Shown piece by piece: positions 52,339 through 60,703 of a stretch of DNA of 64,000 nt. The notes under the pieces were generated by a model. That model was not told the origin of the DNA. It searched no databases and worked only from the letters and a program-made list of their open reading frames with translations. Source of the DNA: Ilyobacter_A sp963675185. GTDB taxonomy: Bacteria > Fusobacteriota > Fusobacteriia > Fusobacteriales > Fusobacteriaceae. Positions within the stretch are counted from its first letter, which is position 1. Every line of letters starts with the position of its first letter. The stretch spans positions 186,001 through 250,000 of the forward strand of contig CAXXOH010000002.1 in NCBI GenBank assembly GCA_963675185.2, in the 5' to 3' direction. The translations under genes and the position numbers were made by a program.

Positions 52339-53499
52339 ATGAGATATTTGATAGTTGGTAATGGGGCGGCAGGAATAGAAGCTGCTTTAAACATAAGAAA
52401 ATTGGATGATAATGGAGAAATTAAAATAATAGCCCAGTCCAAAAATCATTTTTACTACAGGCCGAGGCTGATAGAATATCTTGCTGGCGATATCGATTTC
52501 AATTCCCTCTTAAAATATGATGAAAAGTTTTATCAAGAAAAAAACATCGACATCAAACTAGGGCTAAAAATCGTCAATATCGATAAGGAAAATAAAGTAG
52601 TTGAGTGCGAATACGGGGAGAAATTCTCTTACGATAAACTTTTGATAGCTACAGGTGCAAGATCTTTTATACCTACAATAAAAGGAATTTTAAAAGTGGG
52701 GATCTTCAAGTTCAGGGGAGTCAGCGATTGCGATGAGATACTTTCCTATTCAGAAACCCACAAAGATGTAGTTATAATCGGCGCCGGACTACTGGGAATA
52801 GAGGCTGCCAATTCTCTTAAAAAGCGTGGAAAGAACGTTACCATAATAGAGTACTGCGACCGTTTACTGCCAAATCAGCTGGACAAAGAAGGGTCCGATA
52901 TACTCAGGTCCAAGCTGAAGGAAAAGGGGATAAACTTCATCCTTGGGGACTGCGTAGAAGAAGTTCATGGAAGGGCCTTTGTAGATGGACTAACCCTTCG
53001 TTCGGGAAAAGCTATGCCTTGTAAGGTCATCATACTTTCTACCGGTATAAGACCGCGTTTAGAACTGGCTGAAAATCTAGGTTTAAAAACGCAGCGGGGC
53101 ATAATAGTAAACGATAAAATGGAAACAAGTGTAAAGGATGTCTACGCTGCAGGTGATGTAGCAGAACACAACGGTCTTTGCTATGGTTTGTGGATACCGT
53201 CAATGGAGCAGGGGAAAGTAGCTGGAGTGAACATGGCCGGGGAAGCATCTGAATACCAAGGCAGCGCTATAGAAACCAGGCTAAAAGTCACAGGTATCTC
53301 CGTTTTTTCTGCTGGAATAATAGGCACCGGAGATGCGGACGTGTACGCCTACAAAGATGATATAGTATACAGAAAGTTTTTTGTAAAAGAGGGCAAAATA
53401 ATAGGTGCTTTTATAATAGGTGATCCTAGGTCAAGCTTGAAAGTTAGCAAGGCCATAAACAATGGCGACAGTATCGAGAAATTAAAAGAACTTTTATAA
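52339..53499 (+). CDS. NAD(P)H:rubredoxin-reductase-like FAD protein
   Basis: A 386-residue pyridine-nucleotide disulfide-type reductase. FAD motif YLIVGNGAAGIEAALNIRK, ATGAR, the NAD(P) motif VVIIGAGLLGIEAANSLKKRG and the second FAD motif DVYAAGDVAEH are all present. No redox-active CxxxxC is seen, as in the NADH:rubredoxin or nitrite-reductase group. In anaerobes this enzyme passes electrons from NADH to rubredoxin and then to flavodiiron proteins. The fprA gene near 2 kb would be its natural partner, but is frameshifted. GAGGAGGTACT precedes the ATG. Confidence 0.85.
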   Translation: MRYLIVGNGAAGIEAALNIRKLDDNGEIKIIAQSKNHFYYRPRLIEYLAGDIDFNSLLKYDEKFYQEKNIDIKLGLKIVNIDKENKVVECEYGEKFSYDKLLIATGARSFIPTIKGILKVGIFKFRGVSDCDEILSYSETHKDVVIIGAGLLGIEAANSLKKRGKNVTIIEYCDRLLPNQLDKEGSDILRSKLKEKGINFILGDCVEEVHGRAFVDGLTLRSGKAMPCKVIILSTGIRPRLELAENLGLKTQRGIIVNDKMETSVKDVYAAGDVAEHNGLCYGLWIPSMEQGKVAGVNMAGEASEYQGSAIETRLKVTGISVFSAGIIGTGDADVYAYKDDIVYRKFFVKEGKIIGAFIIGDPRSSLKVSKAINNGDSIEKLKELL

Positions 53500-53506
53500 A
53501 ATTACT

Positions 53507-53533
53507 CCCCTGGGATATCCCTGGGGTTTTTTT
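53507..53533 (+). terminator. Terminator of the FAD reductase gene
   Basis: CCCC-T-GGGATATCCC-T-GGGG is a stem with a T:T mismatch followed by T7. Confidence 0.75.
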
Positions 53534-53731
53534 CTTGATTTTTTGTAAGGCTAACAGTACAAGATGTTTAAACTGTTTTAAAGGTTTAATTATCTAATTC
53601 AAGCTGCTACTCAGGTATATTTAAAATTTTCTTTCGTCAACTCCGTGAAAACATTTAGTTTTTTTCATGCAGCCCTGTGTCCAAAATTATATTCTTTTTT
53701 TATTAGGATTTATTTGTGTACTTAGTGAATT
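53534..53731. other. Intergenic region with repeat arm, left of IS copy 3
   Basis: No gene. The segment AAGCTGCTACT (53600-53610) is an arm of a dispersed repeat whose complement AGTAGCAGCTT lies at 55121-55131, on the other side of the IS. Confidence 0.5.
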
Positions 53732-53762
53732 TAATTAACTAGACTTGTGCAAAAAATAAAAA

Positions 53763-53832
53763 GTAGATCAAATCTCAATATACAGGTATAATTAAGCACC
53801 ACACAAAACATACCGAAGGAGATTCGATCTAC
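53763..53832 (+). promoter_or_regulatory. Leader hairpin over the transposase start (copy 3; also in copies 1, 2)
   Basis: GTAGATCAAATCTC (53763-53776) is complementary (13 of 14) to GAGATTCGATCTAC (53819-53832), which begins inside the GAAGGAG ribosome-binding site and ends just before the ATG. Confidence 0.55.
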
Positions 53833-53833
53833 G

Positions 53834-55045
53834 ATGCTTATTATACCTAATTTAAATGAAATTGTAAACTTCAATATGGCTCTTGATCTTAATTTTTCAA
53901 AGCCTCAAATGCAACATATGAACAGTATAGTTTCTGGTATCATCGGCGTACAAGGAAAAAAGAATATTTCAAATTTAAATAGATTTACTCTTAATTCTAA
54001 GGACAGGAGCTGTACAACTCGTTTCCTCAATAACTCACCTTGGGATGAAGAAAAACTCAGAAACTCTTTGAAAAATTTTGTATATGATGTCATAAAATCG
54101 GAAACACATAAAAATTCAGAACCAATTTTCATCTCTATAGATGACACTCTTATTACAAAATCTTCAAACTCTAAAAAAATTGAAGGTATGGGATTTATTC
54201 GCTCACATGTAACCCAAAAAAGCGAGTGGGCTCACTGTATTGTAAGTGCCTTCATTAAAAATGGCGGTATTTCTTATCCGCTTGATTTTGATGTTTATCT
54301 GAAAGAAGAATTATGCGATGGCGAACAAAACATGTTCAAAACTAAGCACGAAATAGCCATATCTCTTCTTGAAGACAATACACTACAATTAGAAAAACCA
54401 ACGTATGTATTGGCGGATTCTTGGTATATTTCAGACAAATTCATAAATCAACTCCAATCAAAAGGGTATCAAGTAATAGGAGCTCTAAGATCTAATAGAA
54501 TTATTTATTCACAAGGAATCCGTATAAAACTATCTGATTTCAGAGCGCAGATAAACCCCAAACATCTAAAAACTTTCAAGGTTAATGGTCGCAGATTCTA
54601 TACTTACAGGTATGAAGGACCTATAAAGGGTATAGAAAATTGTGTAGTTGTGCTTAGCTGGATAGATGAGTTCAATCCAGAAAAATCACCTAAACACATA
54701 ATATCAACAGATGTTTCCCTTTCAGATAAAGAAATCATTTCTTACTATGGAAACCGTTGGGAGATAGAGACAAACTACAGGAACCAAAAAGAAAATCTTG
54801 GATTGGATCACTGTGAAATGAGGTCTCTTAAAGGTATCAAAAGATTTTGGCGGTTAGTATATACAGCTTATGTGTTCTTATGTAATATTAAATTTAAAGC
54901 CAAATTAAAATTAGATACATTAGGTGATACAATAAAGTATTTCATAAAAATCAGCAACACAAAATTGGTAAAATTAATTATTGAATTACACGAAGAGACC
55001 CATTCAGAGGAAAAAGTCCTTGATTATTTAGGGTTCTCAGTTTGA
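53834..55045 (+). CDS. IS4-superfamily transposase (copy 3)
   Basis: Intact 403-residue transposase with the same DDE residues and YREK signature as copies 1 and 2. It differs from copy 2 only at residue 26 (M here). It sits between a FAD reductase gene and alr and reads towards alr on the same strand. Confidence 0.93.
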   Translation: MLIIPNLNEIVNFNMALDLNFSKPQMQHMNSIVSGIIGVQGKKNISNLNRFTLNSKDRSCTTRFLNNSPWDEEKLRNSLKNFVYDVIKSETHKNSEPIFISIDDTLITKSSNSKKIEGMGFIRSHVTQKSEWAHCIVSAFIKNGGISYPLDFDVYLKEELCDGEQNMFKTKHEIAISLLEDNTLQLEKPTYVLADSWYISDKFINQLQSKGYQVIGALRSNRIIYSQGIRIKLSDFRAQINPKHLKTFKVNGRRFYTYRYEGPIKGIENCVVVLSWIDEFNPEKSPKHIISTDVSLSDKEIISYYGNRWEIETNYRNQKENLGLDHCEMRSLKGIKRFWRLVYTAYVFLCNIKFKAKLKLDTLGDTIKYFIKISNTKLVKLIIELHEETHSEEKVLDYLGFSV

Positions 55046-55147
55046 ATTCGCCAAAAATTAGATATTGAACAATTTAGATTTAAAAATTTGCACAAGTCGA
55101 GTAATTAAAATTTAAATACAAGTAGCAGCTTAGGTTAAAATAAGTGT

Positions 55148-55175
55148 TTGCTTTTTTCCATAAATTAGGTAAAAT
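55148..55175 (+). promoter_or_regulatory. Possible alr promoter
   Basis: TTGCTT (55148-55153) and TAAAAT (55170-55175) with a 16-base spacer, about 45 bases before the TTG start. The right end of IS copy 3 lies 47 bases upstream. Confidence 0.4.
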
Positions 55176-55220
55176 ATAGGTGGGTTTTACTTAGGGAGTT
55201 TTTGTCAGGGAGGATTTATA

Positions 55221-56411
55221 TTGAAAATAACAAGGCCAGTTTGGATTGAGATAAATTTAGACAACTTATCGCACAACGTCAAAGAGATAAAGAGAGTTTT
55301 AAAGAGTGGCACCCTTTTGACCGCCGTTATAAAAGCCGACGCATACGGGCATGGTGCTCTGGGGATAGCCGAAACTCTCATCGAGAGCGGCGTAGACCGG
55401 TTCGCTGTGGCAACACTTTCTGAGGCGATGGAAATAAGGGATAAATTCAAGGATATGCCCATTCTAATCCTAGGATATACCCCGAAAGAATTTTTGTCCC
55501 CGTTGGTTGAATACGATATAACCCCCACGATTTATTCTCTGGCGCAAGCTGAGGAATTGTCCAGGGCGGCAGCAGCTTTTGGGAAGACAATCAATATTCA
55601 TATAAAAATAGATACAGGAATGCACAGAGTCGGGATGGCCGTATGCAATGAGAGTGTAGAGGAGATAAGAAAAATATCCAAACTTTCAAATATCCTGATT
55701 GAGGGAATTTATACGCATTTTGCCACTTCTGACGAAGCTGATAAATCTTATACTTTAGAGCAGGTTGCAAAATTTAAGGCAATGATCTCAGATTTAGAGG
55801 GTATCGGTATAAATATACCTATAAAACACGTTTCAAATAGTGCAGCTATAATAGATCTACCAAATCTAAATTACAATATGGTGCGTGCCGGGATTATACT
55901 TTACGGTCTATACCCTTCTAATTTTGTGGACAAAAACAATGTCAATTTGAAGGAGGTGCTCTCGCTTCACGGCAGGATATACCATATAAAACAGCTAGAC
56001 AAAGGGATGGGGGTCAGTTATGGGCTTACTTACAAAACCAAAGTTAAAAGCAAGATAGCCACCCTGCCAATAGGATATGCCGACGGCTTCTCAAGACTAC
56101 TCAGTAATAAGGCGAGTGCTATTTTAAAGGGGAAAAATAAAATAGTTCCGCTTATTGGAACTATTTGTATGGACAAATGTATGCTCGACGTTACTGGAAT
56201 AGACGTAGAAGAGTGTGACGAGGTCATATTAATAGGGTCTGACGGCGATAAAAACATTACCGCTACAGATGTTGCAGACATACTAGGCACCATTAACTAC
56301 GAGATAGTATGTATGATGAAAAAGAGAATCCCTCGGGTTTATATTAAAAACGGAAACATAGTATCGATAAAAGACGAGGTATACCCTCCACTAAGCTATC
56401 CCCCTGAATAA
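55221..56411 (+). CDS. alr: Alanine racemase
   Basis: A 396-residue PLP enzyme making D-alanine for peptidoglycan. The PLP lysine is K38 in VIKADAYGHGA. Also visible are IKIDTGMHRVGM, THFATSDEAD, the catalytic tyrosine region GVSYGLTY and CMDKCMLDVT. TTG 55221 is the start, preceded by AGGGAGGATTTA. Complete family length. Confidence 0.95.
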   Translation: MKITRPVWIEINLDNLSHNVKEIKRVLKSGTLLTAVIKADAYGHGALGIAETLIESGVDRFAVATLSEAMEIRDKFKDMPILILGYTPKEFLSPLVEYDITPTIYSLAQAEELSRAAAAFGKTINIHIKIDTGMHRVGMAVCNESVEEIRKISKLSNILIEGIYTHFATSDEADKSYTLEQVAKFKAMISDLEGIGINIPIKHVSNSAAIIDLPNLNYNMVRAGIILYGLYPSNFVDKNNVNLKEVLSLHGRIYHIKQLDKGMGVSYGLTYKTKVKSKIATLPIGYADGFSRLLSNKASAILKGKNKIVPLIGTICMDKCMLDVTGIDVEECDEVILIGSDGDKNITATDVADILGTINYEIVCMMKKRIPRVYIKNGNIVSIKDEVYPPLSYPPE

Positions 56412-56423
56412 GGGGGATTTTTT
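56399..56423. terminator. Terminator shared by convergent alr and GDYXXLXY genes
   Basis: TCCCCCT (56399-56405) pairs with AGGGGGA (56411-56417), followed by T6. It overlaps the alr stop and ends at the stop of the convergent gene. Confidence 0.8.
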
Positions 56424-56949
56424 AGTACCTATCCTCTCCTATTATAAGCCCTGTACACACCAGCTCTCCATCTTTTACAGTCACCTCTACGTAAGAGTCC
56501 TCCCCACTTCTACTTCTAAACTGGTTTTCCGCTTCCGAAGCCCTCTCTTCCTGCAGATAGTACCTGTTTATATCAGTTGTATAGTGGTAGATGTACTTCC
56601 CATCCTTCCTTTCAACATAGCTTATCTTACCCTTTATAAACTGTACATTTTTAGGTTTTTTTACAAATAGGTCTGCTATCCTGTCATATTCAGCTCCTTT
56701 TTTTATCAACAGATAAATTTTGCTCCCTTTTTTTAATTCTAGGTCTTCTGTGGCTTCATAGCTACTATCCTGCAGCCTTATGCTCATATACCTGCCTCTA
56801 AAGGCGTCGTAGGGATCAACGGGGGCTATTTTCAAACTGTATCTTTCCCCATGTTTTATTATACCCTCTCTGTGCCCTATCATATAGATTGGGGCAGAAA
56901 TTTGCAAGATACAGGCTACTATAAATATTAGCAAAAATTTACTCTTCAT
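56422..56949 (-). CDS. GDYXXLXY-family membrane-anchored protein
   Basis: A 175-residue protein with an N-terminal signal/anchor helix (KFLLIFIVACILQISAPIYMI) and the diagnostic segment PVDPYDAFRGRYMSIRLQ, a variant of the GDYXXLXY motif. The remainder is beta-rich and extracytoplasmic. The family is always found beside DUF2157 membrane proteins, as here (11-base overlap upstream). Function is unknown. Confidence 0.85.
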   Translation of the reverse strand: MKSKFLLIFIVACILQISAPIYMIGHREGIIKHGERYSLKIAPVDPYDAFRGRYMSIRLQDSSYEATEDLELKKGSKIYLLIKKGAEYDRIADLFVKKPKNVQFIKGKISYVERKDGKYIYHYTTDINRYYLQEERASEAENQFRSRSGEDSYVEVTVKDGELVCTGLIIGEDRY

Positions 56950-58138
56950 ATTTACCCCTCTTTTTCATATAGTAAATGTTCATGGCCAATATGGCCGCCC
57001 CCAGTACTATAAAGATAGCTGCCCTTGGAAGTATGGGGATTTCCTGGTCAAAAAATCTGCTGACTACTAGAAAAGTAATTAAAAACATTGAAAAATTCAT
57101 CTGACCTATATTTTTTACCTTTATGGAGTCCAAAAGATAAAACACAGCAACAAAAGCAAAGTAAAGGTTGTACGCAATATACATGTTCTTTGGCACGAAT
57201 AGAAATAGGATAATTATCTGGCTGATAGACAAAACCCAATCACGCCTTAATTTCCCTTTATACTTGTAAATTGATGCCACTGAAAACAAGATTAATGCAC
57301 TTAAAATAACCGCACCCATATAAAAATCAACATTTATATAGTAGTTTTGAGTAGGAATATTGTAATTTTTGAAGGTTAAAAAATATATGATCCCCAATAC
57401 AGCCGTTTTTGCAGGTCTCTTTAAAAAATCTACCCTCAGATAAACTATATTAAACACAGTTATAAAGTAGATTAAGTTTAATTTCCACCCCATGTCAAGA
57501 TCCAAATAGAATCCACTAAAAGCTATCAGCACAAAAATAATCGTTAATGCTTTTAATATTTTTTCTGGGTGCATTAAGTAGTATGCAATTAAAACCAGTA
57601 TGAAGTAGACAAGCAGTGAAGCTTTGCTTGCATTCAAGTTTTCAAAATAATATGATAGTGCTATTATCTGGTATACTGTATATGTGAATTTTGTTTTCAT
57701 AATATATATTATAGGAGTTACGAGGATCGCCCAAACAAGTAAAAAAATGTCTATTTCGCCGGATATATTGTATATCTGCGATACCAAGGCTATGGAGGTT
57801 CCTACCATTAGCACTTGAAAAATCGATGCTGCTTCATACAGCCTCTGCCTAGCGTTGTAAAACCTCACAAAGAATGTAACACCCTGCGAAAATAATAGGA
57901 GAAGAATCACAATCAGACTTTTTACATTTCTGCCAAGTTTTTCCCAATTGTAAGCGAATACCAAGACTAATCCTAAACCGATTAAAACAGATGCCAGTAC
58001 AAGAAAAAAATTATTGATACTGTCTTTTAGGTTACGCTCGTCTGCATAGTAGTTCTCCACCCTAAAGTAGGTGCCTTCGTCTACTATGCCCAGTTCTACA
58101 AATCTTTTCAATTCATTTAAAAAATTTTTCTTATTCAT
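56939..58138 (-). CDS. DUF2157 multi-pass membrane protein
   Basis: A 399-residue protein with a soluble N-terminal segment (KKNFLNELKRFVELGIVDEGTYFRVENYY) followed by about 12 hydrophobic helices, the DUF2157 layout. ATG 58138 follows GAGGTAAAAAAG; a longer frame from 58174 lacks a site. It overlaps the GDYXXLXY gene by 11 bases, so the two probably form one membrane complex. No function is known for the family. Confidence 0.85.
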   Translation of the reverse strand: MNKKNFLNELKRFVELGIVDEGTYFRVENYYADERNLKDSINNFFLVLASVLIGLGLVLVFAYNWEKLGRNVKSLIVILLLLFSQGVTFFVRFYNARQRLYEAASIFQVLMVGTSIALVSQIYNISGEIDIFLLVWAILVTPIIYIMKTKFTYTVYQIIALSYYFENLNASKASLLVYFILVLIAYYLMHPEKILKALTIIFVLIAFSGFYLDLDMGWKLNLIYFITVFNIVYLRVDFLKRPAKTAVLGIIYFLTFKNYNIPTQNYYINVDFYMGAVILSALILFSVASIYKYKGKLRRDWVLSISQIIILFLFVPKNMYIAYNLYFAFVAVFYLLDSIKVKNIGQMNFSMFLITFLVVSRFFDQEIPILPRAAIFIVLGAAILAMNIYYMKKRGKYEE

Positions 58139-58552
58139 CTTTTTTACCTCATTATATTTATTTTTTATAGTCAAAAATTATATTTCACTACATATTTATT
58201 TTTAAAATTAGCTATCTCCTATGTATAGCAGCTTAAAAATATAAGGGGAGTGTATATAACATAAATTTATTTATGAATTTTCTTTTTATTTCCTTTTATA
58301 TAAAGTCTTTGCAAGTTTATTTTCCAGTTCTTATTCTGTTCAAAGCTTTTCATGGTTCATAGAAATTTATTGAAAAATTTATTATTAAAAACCAAAGTTT
58401 ATAAAAAGAATAAAAGTATAAATGGTGTATTTAATTAACTCAAGTTGCTACTTAATTAAATAAGCAATTAATTCCTGAATTTATCTAAAAAATAATTTTT
58501 GTCACGAATTTTCACGGATCACACGAATTATTCAAAAGATCTAAGGAAGCCC
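58139..58552. other. Intergenic region with dispersed-repeat remnants
   Basis: About 410 bases, no gene. It carries CAAGTTGCTACTTAATTAA near 58440, AGCAGCTTA near 58228, and TTTTCACGGATCACACGAAT near 58510, which recall segments at 30140-30300, 53600 and 55121. The promoter of the DUF2157 gene should also be here. Confidence 0.5.
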
Positions 58553-58701
58553 ATACCTATCAAGCTAAGAAATTTTAGGAACCTAACTTTTATATAGTTA
58601 GGTTCCTATTTTAATTTTAAAGCTAAATTTTCAAACTACAAAAAACCACTTGCAAAAATGGCTAAAAAAGTTTATTCTATTATCAGCGGTGTTCTCGGTG
58701 A

Positions 58702-60033
58702 TTATTTGCTGGGAACTTTTTTTATTTTAGAATCAATAATTTTTTTTAATTTTGAAGTCAAGCGCATGAAACGCTTTTTAGATTTCAAAGTTTCCATGAA
58801 ATCAGTCAAAACCCCCAACGAGCTTTTTATTACTCGCCTTATACTCATTTCTTTTGAGTATCCTCCATTGATACCCTTTGTAATCTCCATTAAAAGAAGC
58901 ATTCTAATTAAAGTGGCATATATGTGAGTCTCTATTCTTTCTACTTTCAAGTCTTTTAGTTTATCTAGTTTAAAATCAGACTTAAAAATTTTAAACAGCA
59001 ATTCAATTTGCCATCTCAATTTATATATTTCGATGATTTCAGAAGGATTGAATCCCCAAAGATTAGTAATATATCCAGTAATTTCAGCAGAACTTCTTGC
59101 GTGCTTTGCGCAGTGCTCATTCCTTCTTTCTCTTTCTTCTATCTTTTGTACTTTTTTATTAGAAGTCTCTTTGTCCAATTTAGTTAGGATTACCCTAAAA
59201 GGCCTCTTGTCGTCATGGCTTCCGACTAGAAATTCATATTCTTGAGTCTCTCCTGCTTTTAGTTCTTTTCCCAACTCTCCAGCATTTGTTACCAAATACT
59301 TCGTCTTTTTTAGTAGTTTTCCCTTTGATGAGTACTGAGGATTAGGGTTTAAAGCAAATAACCTTGTTCCGGCTTTCAAACGAGAAACAAAAGAGCTGTT
59401 TCTGCTTTCAATCTCATTGAAGTCATCAAATTTAAAGTACCCTAAATCTTTTAAAACTAAGGAATCTGTAACTAATTTATCGTAGACATATTTAGAAAAA
59501 TTTTGCTCATTTTTAGTTCCCGTAGATAAAACAGTGTTCTTAAAAGAATAATCTAATAATTCAAGGAGAAGATTTATTTTTAAAACAGCAGGATTAGATT
59601 TGTTTGCACCTTTATACTTATTTTTTAATTTATTTGGCAATTTTATTTCAGTAGAGTCCATTAAAAAGATATTGCTGAAGCCATAATTTTTAAAGGCTTT
59701 AGACTTATTGGATATTTGTGTTTTACAAAGAGATAAGAAAATATTTTTAAGAAATTCTACAGAAGCCTCGCTAAACCTCTGATCAAGCGCTTGAGGAGAA
59801 ATATTAATATTCTGCTTTAATAGAAGTTCAGCGCTTAATTCTTCCAAGGATGAAGTGCATAAATTATTGGAGCTGAAACAAGTTAAAGATATGAAGTTAA
59901 GAGGAGAAATTTTGCCGCTATTCCTAATTTTGAATTTAGAATACCTGGCAATTTGTTCAATATTTTTTTCCGAAAAGTAATTTAAAAATTTTGTTCTGAT
60001 TTGTCTGTTTCCCAAAAGAAAAACCTCCTTCAA
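58702..60033 (-). CDS. IS231-like transposase (copy B, intact)
   Basis: A 443-residue IS4-family transposase. The first Asp is in IFLMDSTEIKLPNK, and the YREK signature is YKLRWQIELLFKIFK (Y-x2-R-x3-E-x6-K). It is full length, in contrast to copy A. Its leader has the same GGAGG-sequestering hairpin (60021-60053), which should limit expression from external promoters. Confidence 0.93.
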   Translation of the reverse strand: MKEVFLLGNRQIRTKFLNYFSEKNIEQIARYSKFKIRNSGKISPLNFISLTCFSSNNLCTSSLEELSAELLLKQNINISPQALDQRFSEASVEFLKNIFLSLCKTQISNKSKAFKNYGFSNIFLMDSTEIKLPNKLKNKYKGANKSNPAVLKINLLLELLDYSFKNTVLSTGTKNEQNFSKYVYDKLVTDSLVLKDLGYFKFDDFNEIESRNSSFVSRLKAGTRLFALNPNPQYSSKGKLLKKTKYLVTNAGELGKELKAGETQEYEFLVGSHDDKRPFRVILTKLDKETSNKKVQKIEERERRNEHCAKHARSSAEITGYITNLWGFNPSEIIEIYKLRWQIELLFKIFKSDFKLDKLKDLKVERIETHIYATLIRMLLLMEITKGINGGYSKEMSIRRVIKSSLGVLTDFMETLKSKKRFMRLTSKLKKIIDSKIKKVPSK

Positions 60034-60053
60034 GTAGTCCTTGAAGAAGGTTT
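60021..60053 (-). promoter_or_regulatory. Hairpin sequestering the transposase ribosome-binding site (copy B)
   Basis: Identical in design to the hairpin of copy A: the 14-base arm holding GGAGG pairs with the upstream arm with one G-U. Confidence 0.65.
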
Positions 60054-60097
60054 TAGCACAAATTCTATTAAATTCAAAGCTTAGCTTGATAGGTATG

Positions 60098-60128
60098 GGT
60101 TCCTAAAATTTCTTAGCTTGATAGGTAT
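60098..60128 (+). repeat. Solo terminal fragment of the IS231-like element
   Basis: These 31 bases match the complement of the element's other (left) end, as at 41508-41538. A remnant of a second insertion or of an adjacent deletion lies next to copy B. Confidence 0.8.
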
Positions 60129-60153
60129 GGGAATTTTCCCGGCTTTTTTATCC

Positions 60154-60672
60154 CTATCTTTTTAAAGTCACTCTCATCAAAAGGTCTCCTGGCCTTACTC
60201 TACCTTTCATCTTTTCTATGCTCTCCACCATATCCATAGATGATATTATAACCGGTGTCTTGTGCGACTTAGCATTTTGCTTTATATACTCCAAGTCGTA
60301 TTTAATAAGCATTTCCCCTTTTTTCACTGCCCCCTCAGCTACCTTTACTATTCTCTCAAATCCCTTTCCGTTTAGAGCTACTGTATCTATGCCAAAATGG
60401 ACAATAAGCTCTAGTCCATTTTTTGCTTCAAAAGATACCGCATGATTTGTCTCAAATATGCTCATATCTTTTGCATCACATGGAGAATATATAGTGTTTC
60501 CCTCATCAGCAGGAATTATTCCGACACCGTCTCCTATGAGCTTTTTAGCAAAAGCCTCATCGGGGATATCTTCTATGTCTATTATCTCCCCAGAGATTGG
60601 TGAATATATTTCTAAAACTTCTCCACCATTTTCATTGCTTTTTTTCTTAAAAATTTTTTCAAATATCCCCAT
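60154..60672 (-). CDS. crr: PTS glucose-type EIIA protein
   Basis: A 172-residue phosphocarrier. ATG 60672 follows GGAGGGGTAAAA; the longer frame from 60699 is not supported. Key parts are YSPISGEIIDIEDIPDEAF, the His of the active site in ELIVHFGIDTVALNGKGF and VKKGEMLIKYDL. It accepts phosphate from HPr and passes it to an EIIB domain. It is last in the nagB-nagA-crr run, so it likely serves the NagE permease encoded divergently. Its terminator seems truncated by the IS fragment at its 3' side (GCCGGGAAAATTCCC then IS sequence). Confidence 0.92.
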   Translation of the reverse strand: MGIFEKIFKKKSNENGGEVLEIYSPISGEIIDIEDIPDEAFAKKLIGDGVGIIPADEGNTIYSPCDAKDMSIFETNHAVSFEAKNGLELIVHFGIDTVALNGKGFERIVKVAEGAVKKGEMLIKYDLEYIKQNAKSHKTPVIISSMDMVESIEKMKGRVRPGDLLMRVTLKR

Positions 60673-60703
60673 TTTTACCCCTCCCTTGAGTAACTCCAAC
60701 TTT

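Larger units (their letters stand above)
53739..55101 (+). mobile_element. 1,363-bp IS4-superfamily element, copy 3
   Basis: Same inverted repeats as copies 1 and 2, opposite orientation, with a 7-bp target duplication TAATTAA at 53732-53738 and 55102-55108. Confidence 0.95.
58553..60096 (-). mobile_element. IS231-like element, copy B, 1,544 bp
   Basis: Same inverted repeats ATACCTATCAAGCTAAG as copy A. No 11-bp duplication flanks it; instead a 31-base second IS end follows directly on the right. The flanks therefore seem rearranged. Confidence 0.9.
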
